Under the pieces are notes generated by a model that was not told the DNA's origin, ran no database searches, and saw nothing but the letters and a program-made list of their open reading frames with translations. A stretch of DNA of 22,737 nt, taken from Candidatus Cellulosilyticum pullistercoris (GTDB lineage Bacteria; Bacillota; Clostridia; Lachnospirales; Cellulosilyticaceae). The stretch is taken from NCBI GenBank assembly GCA_018883705.1, contig JAHLFQ010000043.1:1-22737 (forward strand), in the 5' to 3' direction. Of this stretch, positions 7,547 to 14,746 are shown piece by piece (the first letter of the stretch is position 1; each line of letters starts with the position of its first letter). A program made the position numbers and the translations under genes.

Positions 7547-8776
7547 ATGAAGGCTGAGATTATTGCAGTAGGAAATGAAATTGTATATGGCCACACTGTA
7601 AATACTAATGCGAGCTATATTGCACAGAGTATACAAGAACTAGGCATCATACCACAATGTATGGTAGCGGTCTGTGATGAAGAAAGTGCTATACAAGAGG
7701 CAGTTAGGATGGCGATGCAAAGAGCAGATGTCATTTTTATTACAGGTGGCTTAGGACCTACACCGGATGACTTAACTAAAGAAGCAGTATGCCATCTGTT
7801 AGGGGAAGAACTAGTGATGCTTCCAGAGGAATTAGAAAAATTAAAGACTTACTTTAGAAGACTAAATCGAGAAATGGTAACCATTAATGAAAAACAAGCA
7901 GCCTTTCCTAAGAAAGCAAAAGTTCTACCTAATCATTGTGGAACGGCACCAGGATGTTTATTTGAAGTGGATGGTCATACCATTATTTTACTTCCTGGTC
8001 CACCTAAAGAAATGAAAGCTATGTTTATAGAATATGTACTACCTTATCTTAGACAAAAGGTAGATCAAGTCTTTAGAAGCCTAGACATACATTGCTTTGG
8101 GATAGGTGAGAGTGAACTGGCATCTCGAATCAAGCCTCTACTGGGTACTTATGAATGGGGGAGTGTAGCAACTTACGTAGGAAATTACGAAGTGATTGTA
8201 AGAATTGTAGTCTATGGAAAAACAGAAGATGGGGTAAACCAGCAAATAGCAAATATTAAAGATAAGATAGAAAAATGTTTAGAAGATTTTGTGATTGGTT
8301 ATAATAATGAAAAGCTTGAAGAAAATATAGTGAAGCGTTTAATAGAGAAAGGTTATTCTATTTCTACAGTGGAATCTTGTACAGGAGGTTTAGTTGCAGC
8401 AACACTTATCAATTGTGGTGGTGTATCTAGCTGTTTTAATGAAGGTGTCGTTACTTATAGCAATGAAGCAAAAATGCGTTATGCAGATGTTAAAGAAGAG
8501 ACATTACAACGCGTAGGCGCAGTAAGTGAAGAAACAGCAAGAGAAATGGCTGAAGGCATTAGAAGAAGGGCAAAGACGCAAATTGGTTTATCGACAACTG
8601 GGATTGCTGGTCCAGGTGGAGGAACAGTAGAAAAGCCTGTAGGGCTTGTGTATATTGGAATTTCACTTCCAGAAGGAACAGAAGTATATAAATTACAATT
8701 AAGTGGTACAAGACAAGAAATACGTGAGAAAACAGTAAAAAATATTCTATTTAAGCTTTATAAAAAATTGAAATAA
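7547..8776 (+). CDS. cinA: CinA family protein (MoCF-like domain plus nicotinamide-nucleotide amidase domain)
   Basis: 409 aa, the usual length of full CinA. The N-terminal molybdopterin-binding-like domain carries FITGGLGPTPDDLTKEA around residues 64-80. The C-terminal domain is the PncC-type amidase, with ESCTGG at 276-281 and GIAGPGGG at 352-359. CinA proteins salvage pyridine nucleotides: the C domain deamidates NMN and the N domain acts as a pyrophosphatase in characterised members. The start has AAAGGAAG (7532-7539) 7 bases upstream. It sits directly before recA, as in many Firmicutes (in streptococci the two form a competence-induced operon), but here recA has its own LexA-marked promoter in the 76-base gap. 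No terminator is visible between them, so read-through from cinA into recA is possible. Confidence 0.95.
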   Translation: MKAEIIAVGNEIVYGHTVNTNASYIAQSIQELGIIPQCMVAVCDEESAIQEAVRMAMQRADVIFITGGLGPTPDDLTKEAVCHLLGEELVMLPEELEKLKTYFRRLNREMVTINEKQAAFPKKAKVLPNHCGTAPGCLFEVDGHTIILLPGPPKEMKAMFIEYVLPYLRQKVDQVFRSLDIHCFGIGESELASRIKPLLGTYEWGSVATYVGNYEVIVRIVVYGKTEDGVNQQIANIKDKIEKCLEDFVIGYNNEKLEENIVKRLIEKGYSISTVESCTGGLVAATLINCGGVSSCFNEGVVTYSNEAKMRYADVKEETLQRVGAVSEETAREMAEGIRRRAKTQIGLSTTGIAGPGGGTVEKPVGLVYIGISLPEGTEVYKLQLSGTRQEIREKTVKNILFKLYKKLK

Positions 8777-8783
8777 ATTTTAC

Positions 8784-8812
8784 TTGCTATTCAAGAAAAA
8801 ATTAGTTATAAT
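8784..8812 (+). promoter_or_regulatory. Sigma-A promoter of recA
   Basis: TTGCTA (8784-8789), a 17-base spacer, then TATAAT (8807-8812). The expected transcription start falls inside the LexA box just downstream. GAGGTGAT (8842-8849) is the ribosome site. Confidence 0.85.
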
Positions 8813-8818
8813 GAGATT

Positions 8819-8832
8819 AGAACAAATGTTCG
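8819..8832. promoter_or_regulatory. LexA (SOS) box at the recA promoter
   Basis: AGAACAAATGTTCG contains GAAC-N4-GTTC and agrees with the Bacillus-type LexA consensus CGAACRNRYGTTYG at all positions but the first C. It begins 6 bases after the -10 box, so bound LexA would cover the start of transcription. RecA being SOS-induced through LexA is the standard arrangement in Firmicutes. Confidence 0.88.
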
Positions 8833-8852
8833 ATTACTAATGAGGTGATAAA

Positions 8853-9917
8853 ATGAATGATGAATCAAAAAAGGCATTAGATGCGGCCATTTCACAAATA
8901 CAAAAACAGTTCGGTAAAGGCTCAATTATGAAGTTAGGAGAAGCAACAGACACGAATGTTCAGACTTTTCCTACTGGATCATTAAGCTTAGATATTGCAT
9001 TAGGTGTAGGTGGACTTCCTAAGGGAAGAATTGTTGAAATCTATGGTCCAGAATCTTCAGGTAAGACAACCGTTACACTTCATATGATTGCAGAAGTACA
9101 AAAGCAAGGAGGAATTGCAGCATTTATTGATGCTGAGCATGCCCTAGATCCTGCTTATGCTAGAAAATTAGGTGTAGATATTGATGAATTATATATTTCA
9201 CAACCAGATAATGGGGAACAAGCATTAGAAATTGCAGAAACAATGGTACGTTCAGGTGCAATTGATATCATTGTTGTGGACTCTGTAGCTGCTTTAGTAC
9301 CACGTGCAGAGATTGAAGGCGATATGGGAGATTCACATATGGGTCTTCAAGCTAGATTGATGTCACAAGCTCTTAGAAAATTAACAGGAGTTATTAGTAA
9401 ATCAAAATGTACGGTTATCTTTATCAATCAATTACGTGATAAAGTGGGTGTGATGTTTGGTAGTCCAGAAACAACAACAGGTGGTAAAGCTCTTAAATTC
9501 TATGCATCGGTAAGAATGGATGTACGTAAGGTTGAGACGCTTAAACAAAGTAACGAATTTATTGGAAGTCGTACACGCGTAAAAATTGTTAAAAATAAAG
9601 TAGCACCACCATTCCAACAAGCGGAATTTGACATTATGTATGGTCAAGGTATTTCAAAAGAAGGGGATGTACTTGACTTAGCTGCTAATGTTGACATTGT
9701 TAATAAAAGTGGAGCATGGTATTCTTATGGTGACTTACGTCTAGGTCAAGGTAGAGAAAATGCAAAAGAATATATTAAAGAACATCCGGAGCTTTTATTT
9801 GAAATTGAAAATAAAGTAAGAAGTCACTATGGAGTGGCCACTTTAAGTAGCGAAGGTACGATAGAAAATAAGGATAATGAGTCCATTTTAGAAGCTGAAA
9901 GTAATGAAATGGAATAA
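8853..9917 (+). CDS. recA: Recombinase RecA
   Basis: DNA strand exchange in homologous recombination, and coprotease for LexA self-cleavage in the SOS response (cytoplasm, filament on single-stranded DNA). 354 aa, normal length. The Walker A loop GPESSGKT is at residues 65-72 and the Walker B strand IDIIVVDSVAAL near 137-148. The sequence MGLQARLMSQALRKL and the INQLRDKVGVMFGSPETTTGG region (L2 loop) are nearly invariant. The tail is acidic (DNESILEAESNEME), as usual. No intein is present. It has its own SOS promoter and is closed by a terminator. recX, which often follows recA, is not here; rny is the next gene. Confidence 0.99.
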   Translation: MNDESKKALDAAISQIQKQFGKGSIMKLGEATDTNVQTFPTGSLSLDIALGVGGLPKGRIVEIYGPESSGKTTVTLHMIAEVQKQGGIAAFIDAEHALDPAYARKLGVDIDELYISQPDNGEQALEIAETMVRSGAIDIIVVDSVAALVPRAEIEGDMGDSHMGLQARLMSQALRKLTGVISKSKCTVIFINQLRDKVGVMFGSPETTTGGKALKFYASVRMDVRKVETLKQSNEFIGSRTRVKIVKNKVAPPFQQAEFDIMYGQGISKEGDVLDLAANVDIVNKSGAWYSYGDLRLGQGRENAKEYIKEHPELLFEIENKVRSHYGVATLSSEGTIENKDNESILEAESNEME

Positions 9918-9928
9918 ATAAAGGAAAG

Positions 9929-9959
9929 AGAAGATAGTCATAAGTGCTGTCTTCTTTTT
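9929..9959 (+). terminator. Rho-independent terminator after recA
   Basis: A 9-bp stem with one G-T pair (AGAAGATAG 9929-9937 with CTGTCTTCT 9947-9955) and a 9-base loop, then a T-run to 9959. Confidence 0.8.
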
Positions 9960-10054
9960 GTTTATATATGATGAATTTAAAGAGGACTTCTTGGTGAAAT
10001 CTTAGTGTACAAGAACACAAAGAAAATAAGTTATAAGCCTTATAAAGCCTATGC

Positions 10055-10083
10055 TTGACAGCATTTTTAAAAAGATATACAAT
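10055..10083 (+). promoter_or_regulatory. Sigma-A promoter of rny
   Basis: A perfect TTGACA (10055-10060), a 17-base spacer, then TACAAT (10078-10083). An extra TATAAT sits at 10084-10089 with a spacing too long for this -35. The rest of the gap 9960-10054 holds nothing I recognise. Confidence 0.75.
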
Positions 10084-10117
10084 TATAATGTTATTTGCAC
10101 ATTGATAATCGTGGGAG

Positions 10118-11680
10118 GTGGTAAAGATAGAACAAGTGGGAATCATTATAGGATTTATTTTATTTGGAGTAGTTGTTGGAATAATAGCCTTTTTCTGCGG
10201 ATCTTCATATAGAAAACGTACAGCAGAAGCTCAAATTGGTTCAGCAGAAGAAAAGTCTCGAAAAATTATAGATGATGCTATTAAAGCAGCAGAGGCAAAA
10301 AAGAGAGAGATCTTATTAGAAGCAAAAGAAGAGAATATTAAACTAAAAAATGAATTAGACAAAGAAGTACGTGAAAGAAGAAGTGAATTACAACAATTAG
10401 AAAAAAGACTTGTCCATAAAGAAGAAAACTTAGATAAGAAAAATAGTGCTATTGAACAAAAAGAAGAACAACTTCAAAGAAAAATGGATAAGGTAGAAAG
10501 AACAAGAGAAGATGTAGAAGCTTTAAGAGAAAAACAACTGCAAGAGTTAGAGCGTATTTCTGGTTTGACTTTAACAGAAGCTAAACAATATCTCTTAAAA
10601 ACCATTGAAGAAGAAGTAAAACATGAATCTGCTATCATGATTAAAGAGATAGAAGCTAAAACTAAATTGGAAGCGGATAAAAAAGCAAAAGAAATTATTA
10701 CAAATGCTATTCAAAAGTGTGCAGTAGATCACGTTGTAGATACAACAGTATCTGTTGTACCACTTCCAAATGATGAGATGAAAGGTCGCATTATTGGACG
10801 CGAAGGAAGAAATATTAGAACGTTAGAAACACTTACTGGTATTGATCTCATTATTGATGATACACCAGAAGCAGTTATTTTATCAGGATTTGATCCAATT
10901 CGTCGTGAAATTGCACGTATTGCACTTGAAAAATTAATTGTAGATGGGCGTATTCATCCAGCCCGCATTGAAGAAATGGTTGAGAAAGCTAAGAAGGAAG
11001 TTGAAGTTATTATTCGTGAAGAGGGTGAAGCTGCAACTTTTGAAACAGGTGTGCATGGGCTACATCCTGAAATAATTCGTCTGTTAGGTAAGATGAAATT
11101 CAGGACAAGTTATGGACAAAATGTACTACGTCATTCAATAGAAGTTTCTAATTTAGCAGGGCTTATGGCAAGTGAGTTAGGTTTAGATGTTCGTTTAGCA
11201 AAACGTGCAGGTTTGCTTCATGATATTGGTAAGTCTGTTGACTATGAAGTGGAAGGCTCACATGTATCAATTGGAGCAAATTTATGTAGAAAATATGGAG
11301 AAAATGCTATTGTTATTAATGCAGTAGAAGCACATCATGGCGATGTAGATCCAGAAACAGCGATTGCCGTCATTGTACAGGCAGCAGATACGATTTCAGC
11401 TGCTAGACCAGGTGCAAGACGTGAAACGTTAGAAACATATATTAAACGTCTACAAAAACTTGAAGAGATTGCAACTTCATTTAAAGGGGTTGATAAATCT
11501 TATGCAATACAAGCAGGACGTGAAGTAAGAATTATGGTAGTACCAGATGAGATTGATGATAATGGATTAGTACTTCTTGCAAGAGATGTTACAAAACGTA
11601 TCGAAAATGATTTGGAGTATCCAGGACAAATTAAAGTAAGTATTATACGTGAAACACGTGCAACCGAATATGCAAAATAA
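10118..11680 (+). CDS. rny: Ribonuclease Y
   Basis: Membrane-anchored endoribonuclease that starts mRNA decay in many Firmicutes. Up to 520 aa, the family size. Order of parts: one N-terminal membrane helix (about residues 8-28), a long charged coiled coil (about 30-200), a KH RNA-binding domain (GRIIGREGRNI near 223-233), and an HD phosphohydrolase domain with RHS His339 and the metal-binding LLHDIGKS pair His368-Asp369. The start is unclear. The frame can begin at GTG 10118, but the strong Shine-Dalgarno GGGAGG (10113-10118) overlaps that codon and is spaced 8 bases from an in-frame ATA at 10127; the next GTG is at 10136. Residue numbers assume 10118. The last codons form one arm of a long hairpin. 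The recA-rny order is common in Firmicutes. Confidence 0.96.
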   Translation: MVKIEQVGIIIGFILFGVVVGIIAFFCGSSYRKRTAEAQIGSAEEKSRKIIDDAIKAAEAKKREILLEAKEENIKLKNELDKEVRERRSELQQLEKRLVHKEENLDKKNSAIEQKEEQLQRKMDKVERTREDVEALREKQLQELERISGLTLTEAKQYLLKTIEEEVKHESAIMIKEIEAKTKLEADKKAKEIITNAIQKCAVDHVVDTTVSVVPLPNDEMKGRIIGREGRNIRTLETLTGIDLIIDDTPEAVILSGFDPIRREIARIALEKLIVDGRIHPARIEEMVEKAKKEVEVIIREEGEAATFETGVHGLHPEIIRLLGKMKFRTSYGQNVLRHSIEVSNLAGLMASELGLDVRLAKRAGLLHDIGKSVDYEVEGSHVSIGANLCRKYGENAIVINAVEAHHGDVDPETAIAVIVQAADTISAARPGARRETLETYIKRLQKLEEIATSFKGVDKSYAIQAGREVRIMVVPDEIDDNGLVLLARDVTKRIENDLEYPGQIKVSIIRETRATEYAK

Positions 11681-11722
11681 AAGAAGTGATGCCTTGGCAT
11701 CACTTCTTTTATTTTGCATATT
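11667..11722. terminator. 27-bp perfect inverted repeat at the rny stop codon, probable bidirectional terminator
   Basis: Bases 11667-11693 are the exact reverse complement of 11696-11722, with only TT between them. As RNA the tip would open to a 4-base loop, leaving 26 pairs. The 5' arm contains the last four rny codons and the stop (EYAK-stop); the 3' arm contains TTCTTTTATTTT, which can serve as the terminator T-tract. It is longer and more perfect than every other terminator in the window. Confidence 0.75.
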
Positions 11723-11765
11723 GAATAAATGGATAGTTTTTTGGAATACTATTAAAAAATAGACA

Positions 11766-11809
11766 ATAATCGAACGAAAAATCAAATAGAGATAAAAACG
11801 TTCATAAAA
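11766..11809. promoter_or_regulatory. Candidate inverted PurBox pair upstream of purB
   Basis: ATAATCGAACGAA (around 11766-11778) resembles the Bacillus PurR box AWWWCCGAACWWT. An inverted partner with GTTC at 11800-11803 is followed by AT-rich bases. The two stand about 18 bases apart just upstream of the purB -35. Each has about three mismatches, and no purR gene is in the window. Confidence 0.28.
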
Positions 11810-11812
11810 GCG

Positions 11813-11841
11813 TTGCTATTTTCCCTCTTTGATTTTATAAT
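11813..11841 (+). promoter_or_regulatory. Sigma-A promoter of purB
   Basis: TTGCTA (11813-11818), a 17-base spacer, then TATAAT (11836-11841): the same two hexamers as the recA promoter. The ribosome site AAAGGAT (11864-11870) lies 6 bases before the ATG. Confidence 0.75.
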
Positions 11842-11876
11842 AAAATTAATAATACATATGGCGAAAGGATGTAATT

Positions 11877-13307
11877 ATGAGAGACGCTTATAAAAGCCCT
11901 TTGCAAGGGAGATATGCAAGTAGTGAGATGCTTTATTTATTTTCAGAAGAAAAAAAGTTTAAAACTTGGCGAAAATTATGGGTAACTTTAGCTGAAACCC
12001 AACAAGAACTTGGTTTAAATATTACAAGTGAACAGGTTGAAGAGCTTAGAAAGTATAGTGAAGATATTAACTATGAAGTCGCAGAAGCATGGGAGAGAAA
12101 AGTAAGACATGATGTGATGGCTCATGTTCATGCATATGGGGAACAAGCAGTAAAAGCTATGCCTATTATCCACTTAGGGGCTACAAGTTGTTATGTTGGA
12201 GATAATACAGACCTTATCATTATGTATGAAGCACTTGAAGTGATTAAAAAGAAATTAATTAATGTGATTGATAAATTAGCAAAATTTGCAGATGAATATA
12301 AAGAAATGCCAACACTTGGTTTCACACATTTACAGCCTGCACAGCTTACAACAGTAGGTAAGCGTGCAACACTATGGATACAAGATTTATGGTTAGATTT
12401 AGAAGAAATTGAGCATGTTTTAGCACATAAACGTCTACGAGGTGCTAAAGGAACAACAGGTACTCAAGCCACTTTCTTAAATTTATTTGAAGGTGATTTT
12501 GAGAAAGTAAAACTTTTGGATGAAACAATTGCGAAAAAACTTGGTTATGAAGCGGTTTACCCAGTAACTGGGCAAACTTATACAAGAAAATTCGATTCAA
12601 TCGTGTTAAATGTATTAAGTTCAGTAGCACAATCAGCTTATAAATTTAGTAATGATATTCGTATCTTACAGCATTTAAAAGAAATAGAAGAACCCTTTGA
12701 AAAAAATCAAATTGGTTCATCTGCTATGGCTTATAAACGTAACCCGATGCGTACAGAACGTATTTCTTCGCTCGCTAGATATGTCATTTGTGATACTTTA
12801 AATCCTGCCATTACAGCGTCTACACAATGGTTTGAAAGAACGCTTGATGATAGTGCTAATAAACGTATTGCAGTTTCAGAAGCTTTCCTTGCAGTAGATG
12901 CAATTTTAGAGATCTACATGAATGTTGCAGATGGTTTAGTTGTATATCCAAGAGTTATTCATAAGCATATTATGGCAGAACTTCCATTTATGGCAACAGA
13001 GGTAATCCTAATGGAAGGTGTTAAACGTGGTGGAGATAGACAAGAGCTTCATGAACGTGTTCGTGTACTTTCTATGGAGGCTGCAGCTGTTGTAAAACAA
13101 GAAGGTGGAGAGAATGACCTTATTGAACGTATTCTAAAGGATGATCATTTCAAAATGTCAGAGGAAGAGTTACGTAATATATTAAAGCCAGAGAACTTTA
13201 TTGGATGTGCAGCCATGCAAGTAGAAGATTTTCTTGGAAATATTATTTATCCATTGCTGAAAGAAAATGAAGCATTACTTGGTGTAGAAGGACATGTACG
13301 TGTATAA
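11877..13307 (+). CDS. purB: Adenylosuccinate lyase
   Basis: Acts twice in purine synthesis, releasing fumarate from SAICAR and from adenylosuccinate (cytoplasmic tetramer). 476 aa, close to the longer PurB forms. Superfamily regions are visible: LGATSCYVGDN at 100-110, FTHLQPAQLTT at 149-159, KGTTGTQ at 191-197 and the signature loop SSAMAYKRNP at 281-290 with the catalytic serine. The motif sequence (AYKRNP rather than PQKKNP) separates it clearly from the argH paralogue in this window. It stands alone with its own promoter and terminator, away from any other pur gene. Confidence 0.97.
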   Translation: MRDAYKSPLQGRYASSEMLYLFSEEKKFKTWRKLWVTLAETQQELGLNITSEQVEELRKYSEDINYEVAEAWERKVRHDVMAHVHAYGEQAVKAMPIIHLGATSCYVGDNTDLIIMYEALEVIKKKLINVIDKLAKFADEYKEMPTLGFTHLQPAQLTTVGKRATLWIQDLWLDLEEIEHVLAHKRLRGAKGTTGTQATFLNLFEGDFEKVKLLDETIAKKLGYEAVYPVTGQTYTRKFDSIVLNVLSSVAQSAYKFSNDIRILQHLKEIEEPFEKNQIGSSAMAYKRNPMRTERISSLARYVICDTLNPAITASTQWFERTLDDSANKRIAVSEAFLAVDAILEIYMNVADGLVVYPRVIHKHIMAELPFMATEVILMEGVKRGGDRQELHERVRVLSMEAAAVVKQEGGENDLIERILKDDHFKMSEEELRNILKPENFIGCAAMQVEDFLGNIIYPLLKENEALLGVEGHVRV

Positions 13308-13318
13308 GGATTAATAAC

Positions 13319-13354
13319 AAAAAAGATGCCTTTATTATTAAGGCATCTTTTTTT
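13319..13354. terminator. Bidirectional terminator shared by purB and the NfeD-like gene
   Basis: A 14-bp perfect stem (13319-13332 with 13340-13353) with a 7-base loop. The 5' arm starts with six As and the 3' arm ends in seven Ts, so it works on either strand between the convergent genes. Confidence 0.88.
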
Positions 13355-13413
13355 GTTATATTTGAATGGATTACTTCTTTATAGATTTTTAAAAGTAACT
13401 AAGTAGTTAGCGA

Positions 13414-13848
13414 TTACTTTTTGATACTTGTAACGATAAGACGTACACCTTTGATGGCCTTTACTTCTACAAGGCTACCTTCTGAAATGGAATGATTAGA
13501 ATCAGATATAGCAGACCAAACTTCGCCGTCTAATTTAACAAGTCCACTTTCTAAATTATTTTGTCCGATATGTTTTATGACAGTACCGTGACTTCCGATG
13601 AGTTGATTGGTATTCGTAGCGAATGCTTTTTTATTAGAAAGTTTTTTGATAAAATATTTTTTCAATGTAAGGAGTAAGATGAATGAAACAGTTAGAAAAA
13701 TAATACTCTCTAATAAAAAGTTATGTAAAAATAAGGAAGTTATTAAGGCGACAAGAGCACCTATTGAAAACCACAATAAAAAGAAACCATTATAACAAAC
13801 TTCTGTTATAGCAAAGATAACAGCAACAATAAGCCAAACTTTCCACAT
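13414..13848 (-). CDS. NfeD-like membrane protein with C-terminal OB-fold domain
   Basis: 144 aa. Two or three membrane segments fill the first 65 residues (WKVWLIVAVIFAITEVC; FFLLWFSIGALVALITSLFL; ESIIFLTVSFILLLTL), followed by a basic hinge and a soluble beta domain (about 85-144) with the NfeD-type pattern GSHGTVIKHI...GLVKLDGEVWSAIS...GSLVEVKAIKGVRLIV. Short NfeD proteins usually work with SPFH (flotillin/stomatin-like) proteins in membrane organisation; no SPFH gene is next to it here. The ATG has a run of six Gs 6 bases upstream on the minus strand. It is convergent with purB and divergent from spoIIM. Confidence 0.87.
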   Translation of the reverse strand: MWKVWLIVAVIFAITEVCYNGFFLLWFSIGALVALITSLFLHNFLLESIIFLTVSFILLLTLKKYFIKKLSNKKAFATNTNQLIGSHGTVIKHIGQNNLESGLVKLDGEVWSAISDSNHSISEGSLVEVKAIKGVRLIVTSIKK

Positions 13849-13884
13849 ATCTATCCCCCCTTCTTTAGAAGTTATCTAAGTTTT

Positions 13885-13893
13885 ATTATAGCA
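13885..13893 (-). promoter_or_regulatory. Extended -10 promoter of the NfeD-like gene
   Basis: On the minus strand TGCTATAAT, an extended -10 form, ends 37 bases before the start codon. The -35 position is weak. It overlaps the candidate sigma-E -35 of spoIIM on the other strand. Confidence 0.5.
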
Positions 13894-13919
13894 TATTCTA
13901 GCATAACATCTCATAAATT
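13891..13919 (+). promoter_or_regulatory. Candidate sigma-E sporulation promoter of spoIIM
   Basis: GCATATT (13891-13897) matches the Bacillus sigma-E -35 consensus KMATATT completely. A 14-base spacer leads to CATAAATT (13912-13919), which fits the -10 consensus CATACAMT at 6 of 8 positions. Its position suits the spoIIM start at 13954. Confidence 0.5.
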
Positions 13920-13953
13920 ATATTAGGGACAAATTGTTTATGAGGTGATGAAG

Positions 13954-14496
13954 ATGGGTAGCGAAGAATGGAAAGAGTTTTTTAAGGTAAGAAAAAGTGT
14001 ATTATTTCTATTAGCATTAGCAATAGTAAGTAGTACACTTTATGTGATTTACTTAGATTATACAAAACAGCTATCTAAGGAAATATTGGAGCATTATCTA
14101 ATTCAAGAAGATATGAAATTTGAAATAAGGCATTTTATTACTGCATCGATTGTTTATTTTAAAAGATGTACCCTTGTATGGGCTTTGGGACTGTTTACAG
14201 TTTTGACGCCTCTATGTTTGATGTTAGTTTTTATATATATTTTTTCATACGGTTTCTCTATAGCTTCACTTTATGTATGTTTCGGATTACAAGGTATGTG
14301 GATGGGAATGCTTACCTTTGGTATTCAAGGGATTATAATGCTAAGTTATTTACTTTATCTGGAAGATTGTATTTTAAAGAAGAATCAAGTGTTTGGTGAG
14401 AGGGTGCAAAAAAGTTATCCTGCTTTTATATTAAAGGGAATGGGAATTGCACTGATTACTGCCTTAGTAGAAAGTTTAATGATGGTTATTATGTGA
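13954..14496 (+). CDS. spoIIM: Stage II sporulation protein M
   Basis: 180 aa, with about four to five membrane helices (near 16-33, 73-95, 96-110, 115-136, 160-179 of the protein). The layout, with a short cytoplasmic N-terminus, first helix, soluble loop, then a hydrophobic core containing the YFKRCTLVWALGLFTVLTP segment, is that of the SpoIIM family. SpoIIM with SpoIID and SpoIIP forms the complex that thins septal peptidoglycan so the mother cell can engulf the forespore; it acts in the mother-cell membrane. The start at 13954 is preferred to GTG 13945 or ATG 13948 because GAGGTGAT (13942-13949) overlaps those codons. A sigma-E-like promoter upstream supports the assignment. A remote alternative is another DUF95-type membrane protein. 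Confidence 0.8.
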   Translation: MGSEEWKEFFKVRKSVLFLLALAIVSSTLYVIYLDYTKQLSKEILEHYLIQEDMKFEIRHFITASIVYFKRCTLVWALGLFTVLTPLCLMLVFIYIFSYGFSIASLYVCFGLQGMWMGMLTFGIQGIIMLSYLLYLEDCILKKNQVFGERVQKSYPAFILKGMGIALITALVESLMMVIM

Positions 14497-14568
14497 AAAA
14501 GATATAATGATTATAATAAATAAAACGTACAATTGTAATTAATTATTGAAATTAAAAAAAGATATAAT
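14496..14568. repeat. 13-bp direct repeat after spoIIM
   Basis: AAAAAGATATAAT occurs at 14496-14508 and again at 14556-14568, exactly 60 bases apart. The second copy lies in the loop of the inverted repeat. Both contain TATAAT. In such AT-rich DNA this may be chance. Confidence 0.4.
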
Positions 14569-14597
14569 TTGTATAATTGTGCGTTTAAATGTTTTTT
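14523..14597. repeat. AT-rich inverted repeat after spoIIM, possible terminator
   Basis: AAACGTACAATTGTA (14523-14537) can pair with TATAATTGTGCGTTT (14572-14586) over 15 bp including two G-T pairs, around a long AT-rich loop. Six Ts follow at about 14592-14597. It is the only terminator candidate between spoIIM and the flagellar operon. The rest of the gap to 14746 is A+T with the operon promoter. Confidence 0.35.
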
Positions 14598-14639
14598 CTG
14601 AAAAAATATACATATATTTTGTTTGTTTGTTAATAATTA

Positions 14640-14668
14640 TTGCGAAAAAGTGGGTATAAAGCTATAAT
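14640..14668 (+). promoter_or_regulatory. Sigma-A-type promoter of the flagellar operon
   Basis: TTGCGA (14640-14645), a 17-base spacer, then TATAAT (14663-14668), leaving a leader of about 70 bases that is nearly all A and T. I looked for a sigma-D/sigma-28 promoter (TAAA-N15-GCCGATAT) and found none. Confidence 0.7.
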
Positions 14669-14746
14669 TACTTATAGTATATCAAAATATAGAATATATT
14701 ATATAACTATAAAAATTTATAATATAAAGTAAAATGGAGAAAGAAA

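Noticed and set aside
7445..7636. 63-codon minus-strand frame upstream of cinA
   Set aside because: Overlaps the cinA promoter, ribosome site and first codons, and shows no recognisable protein pattern.
9775..10146. 123-codon minus-strand frame across the recA-rny gap
   Set aside because: Overlaps the recA end, its terminator and the rny promoter; composition and promoter signals favour the plus-strand genes.
14166..14399. 77-codon plus-strand frame inside spoIIM
   Set aside because: Alternate frame of a membrane protein gene; the product is a random-looking Tyr/Phe-rich chain.
14669..14746. Structured leader or riboswitch before flgB
   Set aside because: The leader is almost all A and T with no stable stems.
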